Of a stretch of 64,000 nucleotides of DNA, positions 36,112-46,982 are shown piece by piece. The stretch is from Leisingera daeponensis (GTDB lineage: Bacteria; Pseudomonadota; Alphaproteobacteria; Rhodobacterales; Rhodobacteraceae). The notes below the pieces were generated by a model, which did not search any database, was not told where the DNA came from, and saw only the letters and a program-made list of their open reading frames with translations. The stretch's first letter is position 1; each line of letters starts with the position of its first letter. The position numbers and the translations under genes were made by a program. The stretch spans positions 62,001 through 126,000 of the forward strand of contig NZ_JAHVJA010000010.1 in assembly GCF_019801465.1 (NCBI RefSeq), in the 5' to 3' direction.

Positions 36112-39100
36112 CTGACTTCCACACGCCCGGTGCCGGTGCGGGCGCGGTAAGCCGGGCGGTACATGTCCTCGACCGAGGCCGCAGGGTGGTGGAACACTCC
36201 GGGCGTCACCGCGCGGACCACATAGGCCAGCGTAACCGGGGAGGCATCGCGCACATTCACGGCCGCCAGGAAGCGGTCGCTGCGGAATTCGGCGTGTTCA
36301 GCTTCGGCCGGGTTCAGCCAGTCGAGATCGCGCAGATCGCCGGAGCGCAGGAGGTTGGGGTTGTCGATCTCAAAACCCGCGGGCAGCGGGTCGTTGACCA
36401 TCAGCCGCGCACCGGTCTTCTCTTGCGGCTTCACCCGCAGGACCGCCACAAACCGCGCGCCGGCCTGAACGGACTGCACCTCCAGCGGCTGGCCCTCCAG
36501 CGTGTAATAGCTGCGCTCGATGGTGTAGCCGAAGCCGCCCGCGGCGGGCGAGACCTCGGGCACGCCAAGCGTGGTGAGGGTGATCTCCGCGGTGCGCCCG
36601 CTGGCGGCGGTCAGGGCCAGTTCCGGTGCATTCCGACCGTCAGCCGCCCGCACAAACGGGCCTTGGACGGGCTGCCCGTTGACCAGCAGGCCAGACGCCT
36701 CCGGGTTCTGCGCCAGCGCGTGGGCTGCCATCAGGGTCCAGGCGGCCTCCTGCGGGGAGCGGTAGCCGCTGGCGTTCGAAAGCCGCGACGACAGGTTCAC
36801 GCGGTCCACCGCTTCCGATCCGGCCTCGGCGGCCAGCGCCAGAACACCGGCGGAGTCGCGCAGGCGTGTGCCGAAGTCGGCGCGCCAGAGGCGGGCCTCG
36901 TCCCGCCCTTCAGCGCCGATCATCTGCGCGGCGCGGGCAAACATCCGGTCAGCGCGGCGCTGGTCGCCATAGGCCGCAAGGGCGGCGCCCACTTGGGCTG
37001 CGGCGAGCGGCGTGGCAAAGGCGCCGCCCTTCACATCGGCGTAATAGCGCAAATCGCCCATCCGGGCCGCCCCCTCGCGGGCCAGCACCAGGAGAGCATA
37101 GGCAATCTCCTCGCCGCCCCTGTCGAAATCCGGGGCGTAGTTGATGCGGTTGCGCAGGTTGTCCATCGCCTGGGCAAAGGCCTGCTGCGGCACCTCGTAG
37201 CCTTGCGCGCGGGCGCGGCTGAGGAAGTCGCTGGCATAGGCGTCGAGCCAGAACTCGCCGCTGTCGGCGCGCCAGAGGCCGAAGGCACCGCTGGGGGCCT
37301 GGCGGGTCAGCACCTGGCGGATGGCGGCGTTGATGCGGGCGTCCACCGCCGGGCCGTTACCCAGCCCTGCGGCCTGCGCCACGCTGCTGAGGTAAAGGAG
37401 CGGCAGCGCCTTGGAGGTCACCTGCTCGGTGCAGCCGTAGGGGTATTGGTCCAGTTCCGCCAAGAGGCCCGGCACGTCGAACTTGGCCAGCGGGCCGGAG
37501 GAAATGGTGGCCCGTGCGGTGCCGGGGCGCAAGCCCGCGAAGACGTCCTTGCTGAACAGGAAGGTGTCGCCGGCCGCGAGGGTGAAGCGGCGGGTCTCGG
37601 ACGTCACCGGGTCATTGGCGCGGACCGGGAGGCGCAGGTCTTGGCGCAGTTCCTGCCCGTCCGGGATGGTGAGAGACAAAGTCAGTTTGTGGTCGCCCAC
37701 AGTTTCCGCTGTGACCGGAAGTTCCAGCACGGTCTTGCCTTGTTCCTGCAAGGTGACAGCGGCGGGCAGGCTACCGAGCGTGAGGCCGCCTGCGGTGGTT
37801 GCAGTTAGTTTCGTCTCACCAGCCGGACCATCGGCGTGCACGATCTCAATGAGGGCGCGGCTTTCATCGCCCGGCGCCAGGAAGCGCGGCAGCGAGGCGG
37901 TGACCACCACCGGGTCGCGCACCAGCATGTCGGCTTCGGCCTGGCCGACGGCCTTGCCCGACCACGCGACCGCCATCAGCCGCACGGTGCCGTTGAAGGC
38001 GGGAAGCGTCATCGGGAACTCAGCCGCGCCGTTGGCGTCCGCTTTCAGCGGGCCGGAAAACAGCGCCACCAGATCCTGCGTGGGCGGCGGCGATTGCATT
38101 TTCATGCCGCTGTCCGCGTCGCCGCCCGAACGGATCCGTCCCATCGCGCCGTTGCCGGGGGCGATCAGACGGCCGTAGACGTCGCGCAGCTCCATCCCAA
38201 GGCGGCGCTGGCCGTAGTAATGCGCGCTGGGATCGGGGCTTTCGAACCCTGTCAGATTGAGGATGCCGAGGTCCACCGCGGCAACCGTCAGCCAGACCTC
38301 TTCGCCCTCCGCCGCGCCATCCACGCGGAGTTTCGCCACTTGGGTGCCGCGCGGGCGGGTGACTTCGGGTACGTCAATGGCGACCTGCAGCTGCTGGCCG
38401 GGCTGGGTGACAGCGGCGTGCGCCAAGCCCAGGGCCCGCAGCGGGGTGCGGCCCCTGTCGCCTGCCACCGGCTGGATCACGGTTGCGGTCACATAGGCGC
38501 CGCTGCCCCAGTCCTGTGTCACCTCCAGCGGGATCACGGTTTCGCCTGCCGGAACTTCCACTGCCAGGCGGTGGATCAGGCGGTTGGAGACCACCGAGAC
38601 CAGCGCGGTGCCTGCGGCCTGCGGCACGATGCGCAGGCGGGCGGTGTCGCCGGGGGTGTAGCTGTCGCGGTCCAGTGACAACTCCAGCCTCGCCGGGGTC
38701 TCGGTGCTGCCTTCGGGCGCGTACCAGCCGGCGTAGAAGTCATAAGCGGCGGATGCATATGCGCCGTCGAGACGTTCAACGACCAGCTCATAGCGGCCCC
38801 AGTCCACGGGCTGCGACAGCGGCAGCGGGTCGCTGCCCAGCGTCGCCTCGCCGGTGGCGACGCGGGTGCGGCGGGTGACCGGCTCCCAGTTCCAGTTGCC
38901 GTAGAGCTGATACCACTGGTAGCGGGTTTCAACGCGGTTCAGGGTCCATTTGACCCGCATCGGCATGGGCGTCAGGTCCGGCGACAGGGCGATGAATTCA
39001 AAGCCTGCCTCGGAGCCTTCCGCCGCGGCCTCGTCAAACTGCGGCTTGATACCGAGAACGGGGCCGGCAGGGCGGACAGGCAGCTCCAGCCTGCGTTCCA

Positions 39101-41555
39101 CCGGCCGGGCAGACCCGTCAGCGACGCGGGTGGTGAGGGTGGCCAGCAGCGGCTTGCCTTCCGCCGGGACGGCGGCGGGCAGGCTGGCCGCAAAGGCGGC
39201 GCTGCCATCGGGGCCGGTTTCCTGGCCGCCATAGTGCTCGGTCTGGGCGGAAGAGGCCTCATCATGGCGGCCGAAGCGGAAGCCGGGCCATTGCTCCAGT
39301 GTGTTTGCCGCGGTGAGGCGGATGCTGCCCTCCACCTTAAGGCCTGCGCCCGGTGCGCCGAACAGGTAGTCGGCTTGCAGGGAAATCTGGGCGGCGCTGC
39401 CGGGCTGAAGCGCATCCGCATTAGTGACCTGCTGCGCAAAATCGATGCGCTCGGGCAGGAAATCCTCGACCAGGATCTGGCGGCTTGCGAGCGCGGGGGC
39501 CTTGAGGTCGCTCCTGATCTCGATGCGCCAGGTGCCGCGGGGGGCGGCGGGGCCGGTTTCCAGCGCAAAGACGTGGCCGCCCTGATGGCCTGCGGCGGAG
39601 GTCTGGCGGGTGTATTCCACGCCGTCCGGGCGCAGCAGGACCGCGGTCAGCGGCAGGCCCTCGATGGCCTGCGCCTGGCTGTCGCGCGCCAGCGCGGTCA
39701 CATGCACGGTTTCACCGGCGCGGAAGGCGCCGCGGGTGGTGGCGAGGAACACGTCCACCGGCCCCGGCGCGGGGCGGCCGGCAACGCCGCGGTCCGACAG
39801 GTCAAAGGCGGCGTCATTCAGGGGCAGGAAGGTGAAGTCGCCCTCCCCTGCCCGCGCGGTGATCAGCGCCGGGGCCGCGCCGCCGGAGCCGCGGGTGAGG
39901 CCGGGGACAAAGTGCGCATAGCCGCTGGCGTCGCTGATCTGGGTCGCCAGCACCTCATTGGCGGCGGAGATCAGGCTGACCTCGGCACCCGCCTGCGGAT
40001 TGGCATCCGCCAGGGATTGCACCTGCACATGGAGGCCGTCGCTGCCGGACATGGTGCTGAGGCCCAGACCGGTCAGCACAAACCACTGGGTGGCACCGGC
40101 ATCTTCATAAGGATCGGAGCCCGGCACCCGGGCTGTGAGCGCATACAGTCCCGGCTTCTGCCCTGTTAGAGCCTGATCCAGCGGCAGGCGGCTGGTCATG
40201 GCCTGGTTGAGCGCGGTGTCCACTTCGGCGCTGCCGGTCCAGATTTCCTCGGCAATGTCGGCTGCGAAATGCTCGTCCTCCCAGCGGGAGAGCGGCTTGG
40301 CGAAATAGCCATCCTGCAGGGTGCGCAGCACGTTGCGGCTGCTGACCCGGCGCAGGCGCAGGTCCAGCTCCGTCAGGTTCACCGTTTCCACCGGAAGCGC
40401 GGCCTGACCGCCCGTCGGCAGCACATAGGCGCGGCCCGGGAAGCGGACCAGGGGGGAGCGGTCGCGCACGTAATGGGTCAGCTCCACGTCCTTGTAGAGC
40501 TGCTCGCCGCTGGCCGCCGGCAAGCCGCGGCGCAGGGTGATGCGGTAGCGCTTGCCGTGTTCCGCCCCGTCCAGGCACAGCTGGCGGCCCTGGGCAGTCA
40601 CGGCGAGGCTGTCCTCGGGCAGGCGGACATAGTTTTCGTAATCGGTGCCGGCCTGTTCCAGATCCTCCGAGAACTCGGCGCAGATGCGCGGTGCGGCGCT
40701 GTCGCTTTCAACCGTGCTGGAGGTGACCCGGAAGCCGTATTTGGCAATGGCATCCTCCAGCTGCGCGGCGCGGGCGGCATCCGGCGCGGTGTCCTGCGCC
40801 AGCCGCAGCAGCGGCAGCATGGCGCGGCCCCGGCCTTGCACCTCCTGCGCACGGGCGGCTGCAGCCAGCGCCTCTGCCTGCGCCGCGGGGGCCGCGGCCC
40901 GCAGGTAGCCGTTCAACGCGGCGAGATACGCCTCAGTGCGGTAATGCCGCTGCTGGCTGCGGCTGCCGCTGTCCCCGGCGGCGCGCAGCAGATACCCGGA
41001 AAGCCGTGTCCAATCCTCAGCCGCGTCGCTCAGCACCGCCGCCTGCGCCATCCAGCGCAGCGCGGCCAGGGTCTCGCCGCCCCGCAGCAAATTGCCGGCG
41101 GCGGCGCGGGCCTCCGACGAATCGCCGGTTGCCAGCGGATAATCCAGCCCGAGGGTGGCGGCGAGATGAGCGGCGCGCTGCAGCTCCTGCTCCGGAATGA
41201 ACTCCAGCCGGGCGGCGCGCTGTGCCGCCGCCGCTGCCAGACCGGGTGCGGCGGGCTGTTTCACGGCTGACAAAGCGCCGGCATAGGAGCTGGATTGCCC
41301 CAGCGCGGATTTGGGAAAGCAGGCGTTCGCCCTTTGATTGAACACAAACCCCGCACAATCCGCCTGGACAGAACAGGCGCGGGCGCAGGACCCGGCATCC
41401 GTGTCGAACAGCGGCTGCAGGTCGGAGCCGAAAAAATCGGTGTCCGCATAGGCGCGGTAGCGGAAATCAGGAACCGCCTGCTGCGCCCGGGCAGCCGGCA
41501 GAAACATAAGAAAAGCAATAAAGTAGAGAAAAACAGAAGCAAACAGACGCGGCAT
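36108..41555 (-). CDS. Bacterial alpha-2-macroglobulin with N-terminal PAN/apple-like domain
   Basis: An 1815-residue periplasmic protein (YfhM type). It has a signal peptide (to about residue 28, ending ARAQ, no lipobox), a PAN/apple-like segment with four to six cysteines (about 33-85), repeated macroglobulin beta domains, and the thioester motif GCTEQ near residue 1374, which can covalently trap a protease. The thioester is intact. I chose the ATG with GGAGGG five bases upstream; a TTG four codons earlier is less likely. It is first of an operon with pbpC and the exported hydratase. Confidence 0.94.
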   Translation of the reverse strand: MPRLFASVFLYFIAFLMFLPAARAQQAVPDFRYRAYADTDFFGSDLQPLFDTDAGSCARACSVQADCAGFVFNQRANACFPKSALGQSSSYAGALSAVKQPAAPGLAAAAAQRAARLEFIPEQELQRAAHLAATLGLDYPLATGDSSEARAAAGNLLRGGETLAALRWMAQAAVLSDAAEDWTRLSGYLLRAAGDSGSRSQQRHYRTEAYLAALNGYLRAAAPAAQAEALAAAARAQEVQGRGRAMLPLLRLAQDTAPDAARAAQLEDAIAKYGFRVTSSTVESDSAAPRICAEFSEDLEQAGTDYENYVRLPEDSLAVTAQGRQLCLDGAEHGKRYRITLRRGLPAASGEQLYKDVELTHYVRDRSPLVRFPGRAYVLPTGGQAALPVETVNLTELDLRLRRVSSRNVLRTLQDGYFAKPLSRWEDEHFAADIAEEIWTGSAEVDTALNQAMTSRLPLDQALTGQKPGLYALTARVPGSDPYEDAGATQWFVLTGLGLSTMSGSDGLHVQVQSLADANPQAGAEVSLISAANEVLATQISDASGYAHFVPGLTRGSGGAAPALITARAGEGDFTFLPLNDAAFDLSDRGVAGRPAPGPVDVFLATTRGAFRAGETVHVTALARDSQAQAIEGLPLTAVLLRPDGVEYTRQTSAAGHQGGHVFALETGPAAPRGTWRIEIRSDLKAPALASRQILVEDFLPERIDFAQQVTNADALQPGSAAQISLQADYLFGAPGAGLKVEGSIRLTAANTLEQWPGFRFGRHDEASSAQTEHYGGQETGPDGSAAFAASLPAAVPAEGKPLLATLTTRVADGSARPVERRLELPVRPAGPVLGIKPQFDEAAAEGSEAGFEFIALSPDLTPMPMRVKWTLNRVETRYQWYQLYGNWNWEPVTRRTRVATGEATLGSDPLPLSQPVDWGRYELVVERLDGAYASAAYDFYAGWYAPEGSTETPARLELSLDRDSYTPGDTARLRIVPQAAGTALVSVVSNRLIHRLAVEVPAGETVIPLEVTQDWGSGAYVTATVIQPVAGDRGRTPLRALGLAHAAVTQPGQQLQVAIDVPEVTRPRGTQVAKLRVDGAAEGEEVWLTVAAVDLGILNLTGFESPDPSAHYYGQRRLGMELRDVYGRLIAPGNGAMGRIRSGGDADSGMKMQSPPPTQDLVALFSGPLKADANGAAEFPMTLPAFNGTVRLMAVAWSGKAVGQAEADMLVRDPVVVTASLPRFLAPGDESRALIEIVHADGPAGETKLTATTAGGLTLGSLPAAVTLQEQGKTVLELPVTAETVGDHKLTLSLTIPDGQELRQDLRLPVRANDPVTSETRRFTLAAGDTFLFSKDVFAGLRPGTARATISSGPLAKFDVPGLLAELDQYPYGCTEQVTSKALPLLYLSSVAQAAGLGNGPAVDARINAAIRQVLTRQAPSGAFGLWRADSGEFWLDAYASDFLSRARAQGYEVPQQAFAQAMDNLRNRINYAPDFDRGGEEIAYALLVLAREGAARMGDLRYYADVKGGAFATPLAAAQVGAALAAYGDQRRADRMFARAAQMIGAEGRDEARLWRADFGTRLRDSAGVLALAAEAGSEAVDRVNLSSRLSNASGYRSPQEAAWTLMAAHALAQNPEASGLLVNGQPVQGPFVRAADGRNAPELALTAASGRTAEITLTTLGVPEVSPAAGGFGYTIERSYYTLEGQPLEVQSVQAGARFVAVLRVKPQEKTGARLMVNDPLPAGFEIDNPNLLRSGDLRDLDWLNPAEAEHAEFRSDRFLAAVNVRDASPVTLAYVVRAVTPGVFHHPAASVEDMYRPAYRARTGTGRVEVR

Positions 41556-41649
41556 GGCACCCTCCAATACTGGAGGCAGGCTGGCACGGGCTTAACGTCA
41601 TAGCAAGATTCCTCCGCGTAACAAAAAGGGAGAGCGGCACGGCTGCCCT

Positions 41650-41678
41650 GCGCGCAGAGATTGCTGCGCGCCGTTTTT
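41650..41678 (+). terminator. Terminator-like hairpin in the leader of the hybrid kinase gene
   Basis: GCGCGCAG pairs with CTGCGCGC around a six-base loop, followed by CCGTTTTT. It is on the coding strand, 29 bases before the kinase start codon. It could stop antisense-side read-through from the macroglobulin region or attenuate kinase expression. Confidence 0.55.
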
Positions 41679-41706
41679 GTATTGATGTATTGCGGAGTTT
41701 GCAGGG

Positions 41707-43986
41707 ATGAGCCTTGCTGACAAACTGGCGGAGGAAAGGCGGGCGCGGCTCGCCGCAGAACGGCTGCTTGAGCTCAAGCAGGCCGAACTGTCCGCTGCCA
41801 ACCGCAAGCTGGGCCGCCATGCGCTGGCGCTGACCAAGCAGATCGGCCAGACCCAGGCCGAGGTCGCCACGGTGCGCGACGAAAACGCCAAGGTGAAATC
41901 CGACCTTCACACCGCCAACGAGAAGATAGAGACTGCCGAGCGGCGGCTGTGGCACTCGATTCAGGCGTTCCAGGACGGTTTTGCCTTCTTTGATGCCGCG
42001 GGCCATCTGATCGGCGCCAACACCGCCTATCTCAACATCTTCGACGGGCTGGAGGAGGTCACGCCCGGCATCACCTACGGGCGCATCCTGCAACTGCTGA
42101 CCGATGAAGGGCTGATCAATACCGGCAGCATGAAAGCCCGTGACTGGCGCGCGATGATGACCGAGCGCTGGAAGTCCGACGCCCCCGAGCCGGTGGTCAT
42201 CCAGCTGTGGGATGAACGGTACCTGCGCCTGATCGACCAGCGCGGCCACGGCGGCGACGTGGTGACGCTGGCGCTCGATATCACCTCGTCCGTGCGCTAT
42301 GAGCAGGAGCTGCAGGACGCCCGCGCCCGGGCCGAGGCAGCAAACCGGGCCAAATCCGCCTTTCTTGCCAACATGAGCCACGAAATCCGCACCCCGATGA
42401 ACGGCGTGGTCGGCATGGCCGAACTGCTGAGCGACACCAGCCTCGACGATGAGCAGCGGCTCTATGCCAATACCATCAAGAACTCCGGCGAAGCGCTGCT
42501 GGTCATCATCAATGACGTGCTGGATTACTCCAAGATCGAGGCCGACAAGCTGGAGCTGCATCCGCAGGAGTTCGACCTGGAGCGCAGCCTGCACGAGGTA
42601 GTGATGCTGTTGCAGCCGACCGCCCGCGACAAGGGGCTGGCGCTGCTGGTGGATTACGACCTGTTCCTGCCGACGCGTTTCGTCGGCGACCCGGGCCGGA
42701 TCCGGCAGGTGCTGACCAATCTGGCGGGCAATGCGGTGAAATTCACCAAGCAAGGCCATGTGACCCTGCGGGTGACCGGCATTTCCTCCCCCGAAGACGG
42801 CCAGTGCGCAGTGCATGTCACCATTGAGGACACCGGCATCGGCATCCCCGCGGAAAAGCTGGAGCATGTGTTCGGCGAGTTCAACCAGGTCGAGGACGAG
42901 CGCAACCGCAAGTTCGAAGGCACCGGCCTGGGGCTGGCGATCTCCAAGCGGCTGATCGAGATGATGGGCGGAGAGATCTGGGTCGACAGCGAAGAGGGCA
43001 AGGGCTCCTGTTTCGGATTCCGCCTGCCAATGCCGGTGGCAGGCAGCGCCGCGGAGCAGACGCCGCCGAAGCTGCCTGCCAGCCTGCGTCATGTGTTGCT
43101 GGTGGATGACGTGCCGCTCAACTGCGAGATCCTGCAGAAGCATCTGCTGATCTTAGGGATCAAGGTCACCACGGCCGGCACGTCTGCGGCCGCGCTGGCA
43201 GCCATGCACGACAGCATCAGCCTGGTGATCAGCGGCCACAACCTGCCCGGGCTGGACGGGCTGCAGCTGGCACGGGAACTCAAATCCGGCGGCTGGGGCG
43301 GCGTGCCGGTGCTGCTGATGAATTCCAGCCCGCAGGCGGCCATCGGACCGGACGTCCGGCAGCTGGTCAGCGGCGTGCTGCAAAGCCCCGCGCCGCGCAG
43401 CGATCTGTTCAGCCAGCTGGCCCGGCTGGGCAGCGATTCCCCGGCTCCGGCGGCCGCGCCGGCTTCACCAGTTGCGGCGGTTGCGGCGGCCGCCCCCGCG
43501 CCGGCTGCTGCGGCGCCAAAGCCGCCCCCTGCTCCCGCTGCTCCCGCTGCCCGCAAGATGCGGGTGCTGGCCGCGGAGGACAACAAGACCAACCAGCTGG
43601 TGTTCCGCAAGATCGTGAAGGAGCTGAACATCGACTTGCAGTTCGCCGGCAACGGGCTGGAGGCCGTCGAGGCCTTCAGGTCCTTTCAGCCGGATCTGAT
43701 CTTCATGGACATCTCGATGCCGATGATGGACGGCAAAGAAGCCACCATGGAGATCCGCAGGCTGGAGGCGGAGAGCGGCGGCCATGTCCCTGTGGTGGCG
43801 CTGACCGCCCATGCAATGGCCGGCGATTCCGAGGGCATTCTGGCGGCCGGGCTGGACCACTACCTGACCAAACCGCTGCGAAAAGCGCTGATTCACGATC
43901 AGATCCGGACACATGCGCCCGACGGCACCCAGCCGCTTGAGGCCGGCGCGCCGCCGGCCCAGGCCGCAGCGGGCGGCGCGAGCTGA
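41707..43986 (+). CDS. Soluble hybrid sensor histidine kinase with two receivers
   Basis: A 759-residue cytoplasmic kinase without membrane segments. Order: coiled coil (1-80), PAS domain (about 82-195), HisKA with His225 in NMSHEIRTP, HATPase with N-box [16 protein letters not shown] and GTGLGLA (to 440), receiver 1 (462-572), an Ala/Pro linker (575-615) and receiver 2 (618-735) with Asp668 in [10 protein letters not shown]. Receiver 1 has Gly510 where the phospho-accepting Asp belongs, and its conserved Lys is also lost, so it is a pseudoreceiver. No response regulator is adjacent. The signal is unknown; the PAS domain may sense a cytosolic cue. Confidence 0.92.
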   Translation: MSLADKLAEERRARLAAERLLELKQAELSAANRKLGRHALALTKQIGQTQAEVATVRDENAKVKSDLHTANEKIETAERRLWHSIQAFQDGFAFFDAAGHLIGANTAYLNIFDGLEEVTPGITYGRILQLLTDEGLINTGSMKARDWRAMMTERWKSDAPEPVVIQLWDERYLRLIDQRGHGGDVVTLALDITSSVRYEQELQDARARAEAANRAKSAFLANMSHEIRTPMNGVVGMAELLSDTSLDDEQRLYANTIKNSGEALLVIINDVLDYSKIEADKLELHPQEFDLERSLHEVVMLLQPTARDKGLALLVDYDLFLPTRFVGDPGRIRQVLTNLAGNAVKFTKQGHVTLRVTGISSPEDGQCAVHVTIEDTGIGIPAEKLEHVFGEFNQVEDERNRKFEGTGLGLAISKRLIEMMGGEIWVDSEEGKGSCFGFRLPMPVAGSAAEQTPPKLPASLRHVLLVDDVPLNCEILQKHLLILGIKVTTAGTSAAALAAMHDSISLVISGHNLPGLDGLQLARELKSGGWGGVPVLLMNSSPQAAIGPDVRQLVSGVLQSPAPRSDLFSQLARLGSDSPAPAAAPASPVAAVAAAAPAPAAAAPKPPPAPAAPAARKMRVLAAEDNKTNQLVFRKIVKELNIDLQFAGNGLEAVEAFRSFQPDLIFMDISMPMMDGKEATMEIRRLEAESGGHVPVVALTAHAMAGDSEGILAAGLDHYLTKPLRKALIHDQIRTHAPDGTQPLEAGAPPAQAAAGGAS

Positions 43987-44033
43987 GCCGAAAATTTCCG
44001 GCAGGTCCCGGCGCGGCGAGCCTTCCCCCTGCC

Positions 44034-44798
44034 TCAGGCCTTGCGAAGGAAGACAGGCTTGTCCGGTTCCGACATCTGCGGCTGATAGGCATAGCCGCCG
44101 GCATCGAAGTCCTTGAGACTCTGCGCATCCGTCAGACGGTGCTGGATGATAAAGCGCGTCATCGCGCCGCGGGCGCGCTTGGCGTAGAAGCTCACCACCT
44201 TCGGTGTGCCGTTCTTGTCTTCCATGAACACCGGCGTCACCACCCGCGGCTTCAGCACCGCCTGATCGACCGCGCCGAAGTATTCCTGGCTGGCACAGTT
44301 GACCAGCACATCCGTTTCCACTGCCTCGGCCTGTGCGTTCAAGGCATCCGAAATTTTGCGGCCCCAGAACTCATAGAGGTTCTTGCCGCGCGGGTTCTTC
44401 AGCCGCGACCCCATCTCCAGCCGGTAGGGCTGCATGGCGTCCAGCGGCCGCAGCACGCCGTAGAGGCCGGAAAGGATGCGGAAATGATCCTGCGCCCAAG
44501 CCATTTCATCGGCATCCAGAGAAGACGCCTCGAGCCCCTGGTAGGTGTCGCCGGCAAAAGCCAGTGCCGCCGGGCGGGTGGCGTCCGTCCTGGGGTCGGC
44601 GGCAAATTCCTGAAAGCGGTCATAGTTCAGCTTGGCCAGATCCTCGCTGATGTGCATCAGCTTCATCAGGTCCGCCACTGTTTGTCCGCGCGCCACCTCG
44701 GCCAGCGCCACCGCGTCGTCATGCAGCGCGGGCCAGGTCACGTCCTGATCCCGTTCCGCCCAGTCCAGCTTCTTGGCCGGAGAGGTCACTACCAGCAT
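44034..44798 (-). CDS. yaaA: Peroxide stress protein YaaA
   Basis: A 254-residue protein of the YaaA (UPF0246) family, which lowers free intracellular iron during hydrogen peroxide stress and has a DNA-binding-like fold. Typical parts are the start MLVVTSPAKKLD, the segment FAGDTYQGLEA, LSGLYGVLRPLDAMQPYRLEMG and the C-terminal FYAKRARGAMTRFII. It is followed downstream by the kinase stop on the opposite strand; upstream is recQ on the same strand, 41 bases away. Confidence 0.95.
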   Translation of the reverse strand: MLVVTSPAKKLDWAERDQDVTWPALHDDAVALAEVARGQTVADLMKLMHISEDLAKLNYDRFQEFAADPRTDATRPAALAFAGDTYQGLEASSLDADEMAWAQDHFRILSGLYGVLRPLDAMQPYRLEMGSRLKNPRGKNLYEFWGRKISDALNAQAEAVETDVLVNCASQEYFGAVDQAVLKPRVVTPVFMEDKNGTPKVVSFYAKRARGAMTRFIIQHRLTDAQSLKDFDAGGYAYQPQMSEPDKPVFLRKA

Positions 44799-44839
44799 GT
44801 CTGCCCCCGAATATCTGCCTTATGTTGCTTGGCGCGATC

Positions 44840-46897
44840 CTATCCCGCGCCGCGCAGGACGTCCAGAAACGCCGATGCGAAACGTTCCGCGCGGCGCTCC
44901 CCCAGCAGCCTTGCGAGACCGTCCTCGTCGCCCTCGCGCAGCTGCGCCACCTTGGCCAGCAGCGACGCCGAGCAAGTGAGCGGCTTCAGCGTGCCGCATT
45001 CGCCGCGTGCCAGCTGCGCCTGAACCTCCAGCAGCCCGTCGTAAACCGAGCCGGAATTGCGCCCCGCCAGCTTACGCCGCGCCGGGTGCAGCTGTTCGGA
45101 CGCGCCGGTGATGACGCTCAGGAAATCATCGCCGTAGCGTTCCAGCTTCTTGGCGCCGACGCCGCTGATGCGGGCCATCTGGTCGAGGGTTTCGGGCCGC
45201 ATCTCGGCCATCTCGATCAGGGTGCGGTCGGGGAAGATCACATAGGCCGGCACTTTCTGAGCCTCGGCCAGCGCGCGGCGCTTGGCCTTGAGCGCCGACA
45301 GCAAGGGCGCGTCTTCCTCCGACACCAGCGCCTTCACCGCCGGGCGGCGGTCGGCGGATTTGATCGTGTCGCGGCGCAGCTCGATCGACTGCTCGCCGCG
45401 CAGGATCGGCAGCGCCGCCTCGGTAAAGCGCAGGGCGCCGTGGCGCTCCGGGTCCGGGCGCAAGAGGTCGTGGCCCATCATCTGCCGGAACACCGCCTGC
45501 CACTGGCGCTTGCCGAATTCCTTGCCGCAGCCGTAGACCGACAGCTCGTCATGGCGCTTGGCGCGGATCCGGTCGTTATCGGCGCCCAAAAGGATGTCGA
45601 TCAGGTGGCCGGAGCCGAACCATTCCTCGGTCCGCAGCACCGCCGACAGCGCCTTCCTCACAACGGTGGTGCCGTCGAACACATCGGCAGGCGTGTCGCA
45701 GAGGTCGCAATTGCCGCAAGGCTCTGCGTCCTCGCCAAAGTACCCCAGCAGTTTCTGGCGTCGGCAGCGGAGCGCCTCGGCCAGGCCCAGGAGCGCATTC
45801 AGGCGGGCGTGGTCGGCGGCGCGGCGGTCGGGCGGGGCGAGGCCCTCGTCGATCTGGCTGCGGCGCAGGCGAATGTCGTCGGGGCCGAACAGGGTGAGGG
45901 TTTCCGCAGGCGCGCCGTCGCGGCCGGCGCGGCCGATTTCCTGGTAATAGGCCTCGATGCTTTTGGGCAGGTCGGCATGGGCGACCCAGCGGATGTCGGG
46001 CTTGTCGATGCCCATGCCGAAGGCAACGGTGGCGACCACGATCAGGCCGTCCTCGCGGGCAAAGCGGGTTTCGACGATGCGGCGGTCCTCGGCCTCCATG
46101 CCGCCGTGGTAGAAACAGGCGGAATGCCCGACGTCACGCAGAGCCGCCGCCAGCGCCTCGGTCTTGGCGCGGGTGCCGCAGTAGACGATGCCGGACTGGC
46201 CCTTGCGGGCGGCGGCGAACTCCAGAATCTGGCGGCGCGGGCTGTCCTTGGCGGCAAAGGCGAGGTGGATGTTAGGCCGGTCAAAACCGCGCAGGAAGCT
46301 GCGGGGGGCCTCGCCGTCAAACAGCTTCTGGACGATTTCTTCCTGCGTTTCCTGATCCGCCGTCGCGGTGAAGGCGGCCAGCGGCACGTCCAGTGCGCGG
46401 CGCAGCTCTCCGATGCGCAGGTAATCGGGGCGGAAATCGTGGCCCCATTGGCTGACGCAATGGGCCTCGTCCACCGCGATCAGGCTGACGCCGATGCGGC
46501 GCAGCATGCCCATCGCCGCGCCCGAGGCGAGGCGTTCCGGGGCCATGTAGAGGAGCTTCAGCTGGCCCGCCTCGATTGCCTGCCAGACGGCTTCGGTTTC
46601 CTCGTCGGTATTGCCGGAAGTCAGCGCGCCTGCATTGACGCCGGCCTCCTGCAGGGCGCGGACCTGGTCGCGCATGAGGGCAATGAGGGGGGAGATCACC
46701 ACGGTGATGCCGTCGCGCAGCAGGGCGGGCAGCTGGTAGCAGAGCGACTTGCCGCCGCCGGTCGGCATGATCGCCAGCACGTTCTCCCCGGCGGTCACGG
46801 CGTCTACAATTTCCTCCTGCCCCGGGCGGAAGGCGTCAAAGCCGAAAATCTCGCGCAGAATGGGTGTCGCGCCGGTCAGGGCGGTCATATCCGTCAT
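44840..46897 (-). CDS. recQ: ATP-dependent DNA helicase RecQ
   Basis: A 685-residue 3'-5' superfamily 2 helicase. Walker A MPTGGGKS is at residues 45-51, followed by DEAH box (VDEAHCVS), helicase motifs through GRAGRDG, the zinc cluster with CGNCDLCD, a winged-helix region and an HRDC domain near the C-terminus (VIFPDRTLIEMAEMRPETLDQMARI). It acts in recombination and stalled-fork repair. The second ATG (MTALTGA) nine bases later is an alternative. yaaA follows on the same strand. Confidence 0.96.
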   Translation of the reverse strand: MTDMTALTGATPILREIFGFDAFRPGQEEIVDAVTAGENVLAIMPTGGGKSLCYQLPALLRDGITVVISPLIALMRDQVRALQEAGVNAGALTSGNTDEETEAVWQAIEAGQLKLLYMAPERLASGAAMGMLRRIGVSLIAVDEAHCVSQWGHDFRPDYLRIGELRRALDVPLAAFTATADQETQEEIVQKLFDGEAPRSFLRGFDRPNIHLAFAAKDSPRRQILEFAAARKGQSGIVYCGTRAKTEALAAALRDVGHSACFYHGGMEAEDRRIVETRFAREDGLIVVATVAFGMGIDKPDIRWVAHADLPKSIEAYYQEIGRAGRDGAPAETLTLFGPDDIRLRRSQIDEGLAPPDRRAADHARLNALLGLAEALRCRRQKLLGYFGEDAEPCGNCDLCDTPADVFDGTTVVRKALSAVLRTEEWFGSGHLIDILLGADNDRIRAKRHDELSVYGCGKEFGKRQWQAVFRQMMGHDLLRPDPERHGALRFTEAALPILRGEQSIELRRDTIKSADRRPAVKALVSEEDAPLLSALKAKRRALAEAQKVPAYVIFPDRTLIEMAEMRPETLDQMARISGVGAKKLERYGDDFLSVITGASEQLHPARRKLAGRNSGSVYDGLLEVQAQLARGECGTLKPLTCSASLLAKVAQLREGDEDGLARLLGERRAERFASAFLDVLRGAG

Positions 46898-46982
46898 GGG
46901 GGCGGAGGGCCTCGCGGTCAGTGCTGCTCTTCTTTGGCAGGCACAATCCCACAGGAGGCATGGGGCGGCAAGGCCCGCAGGT

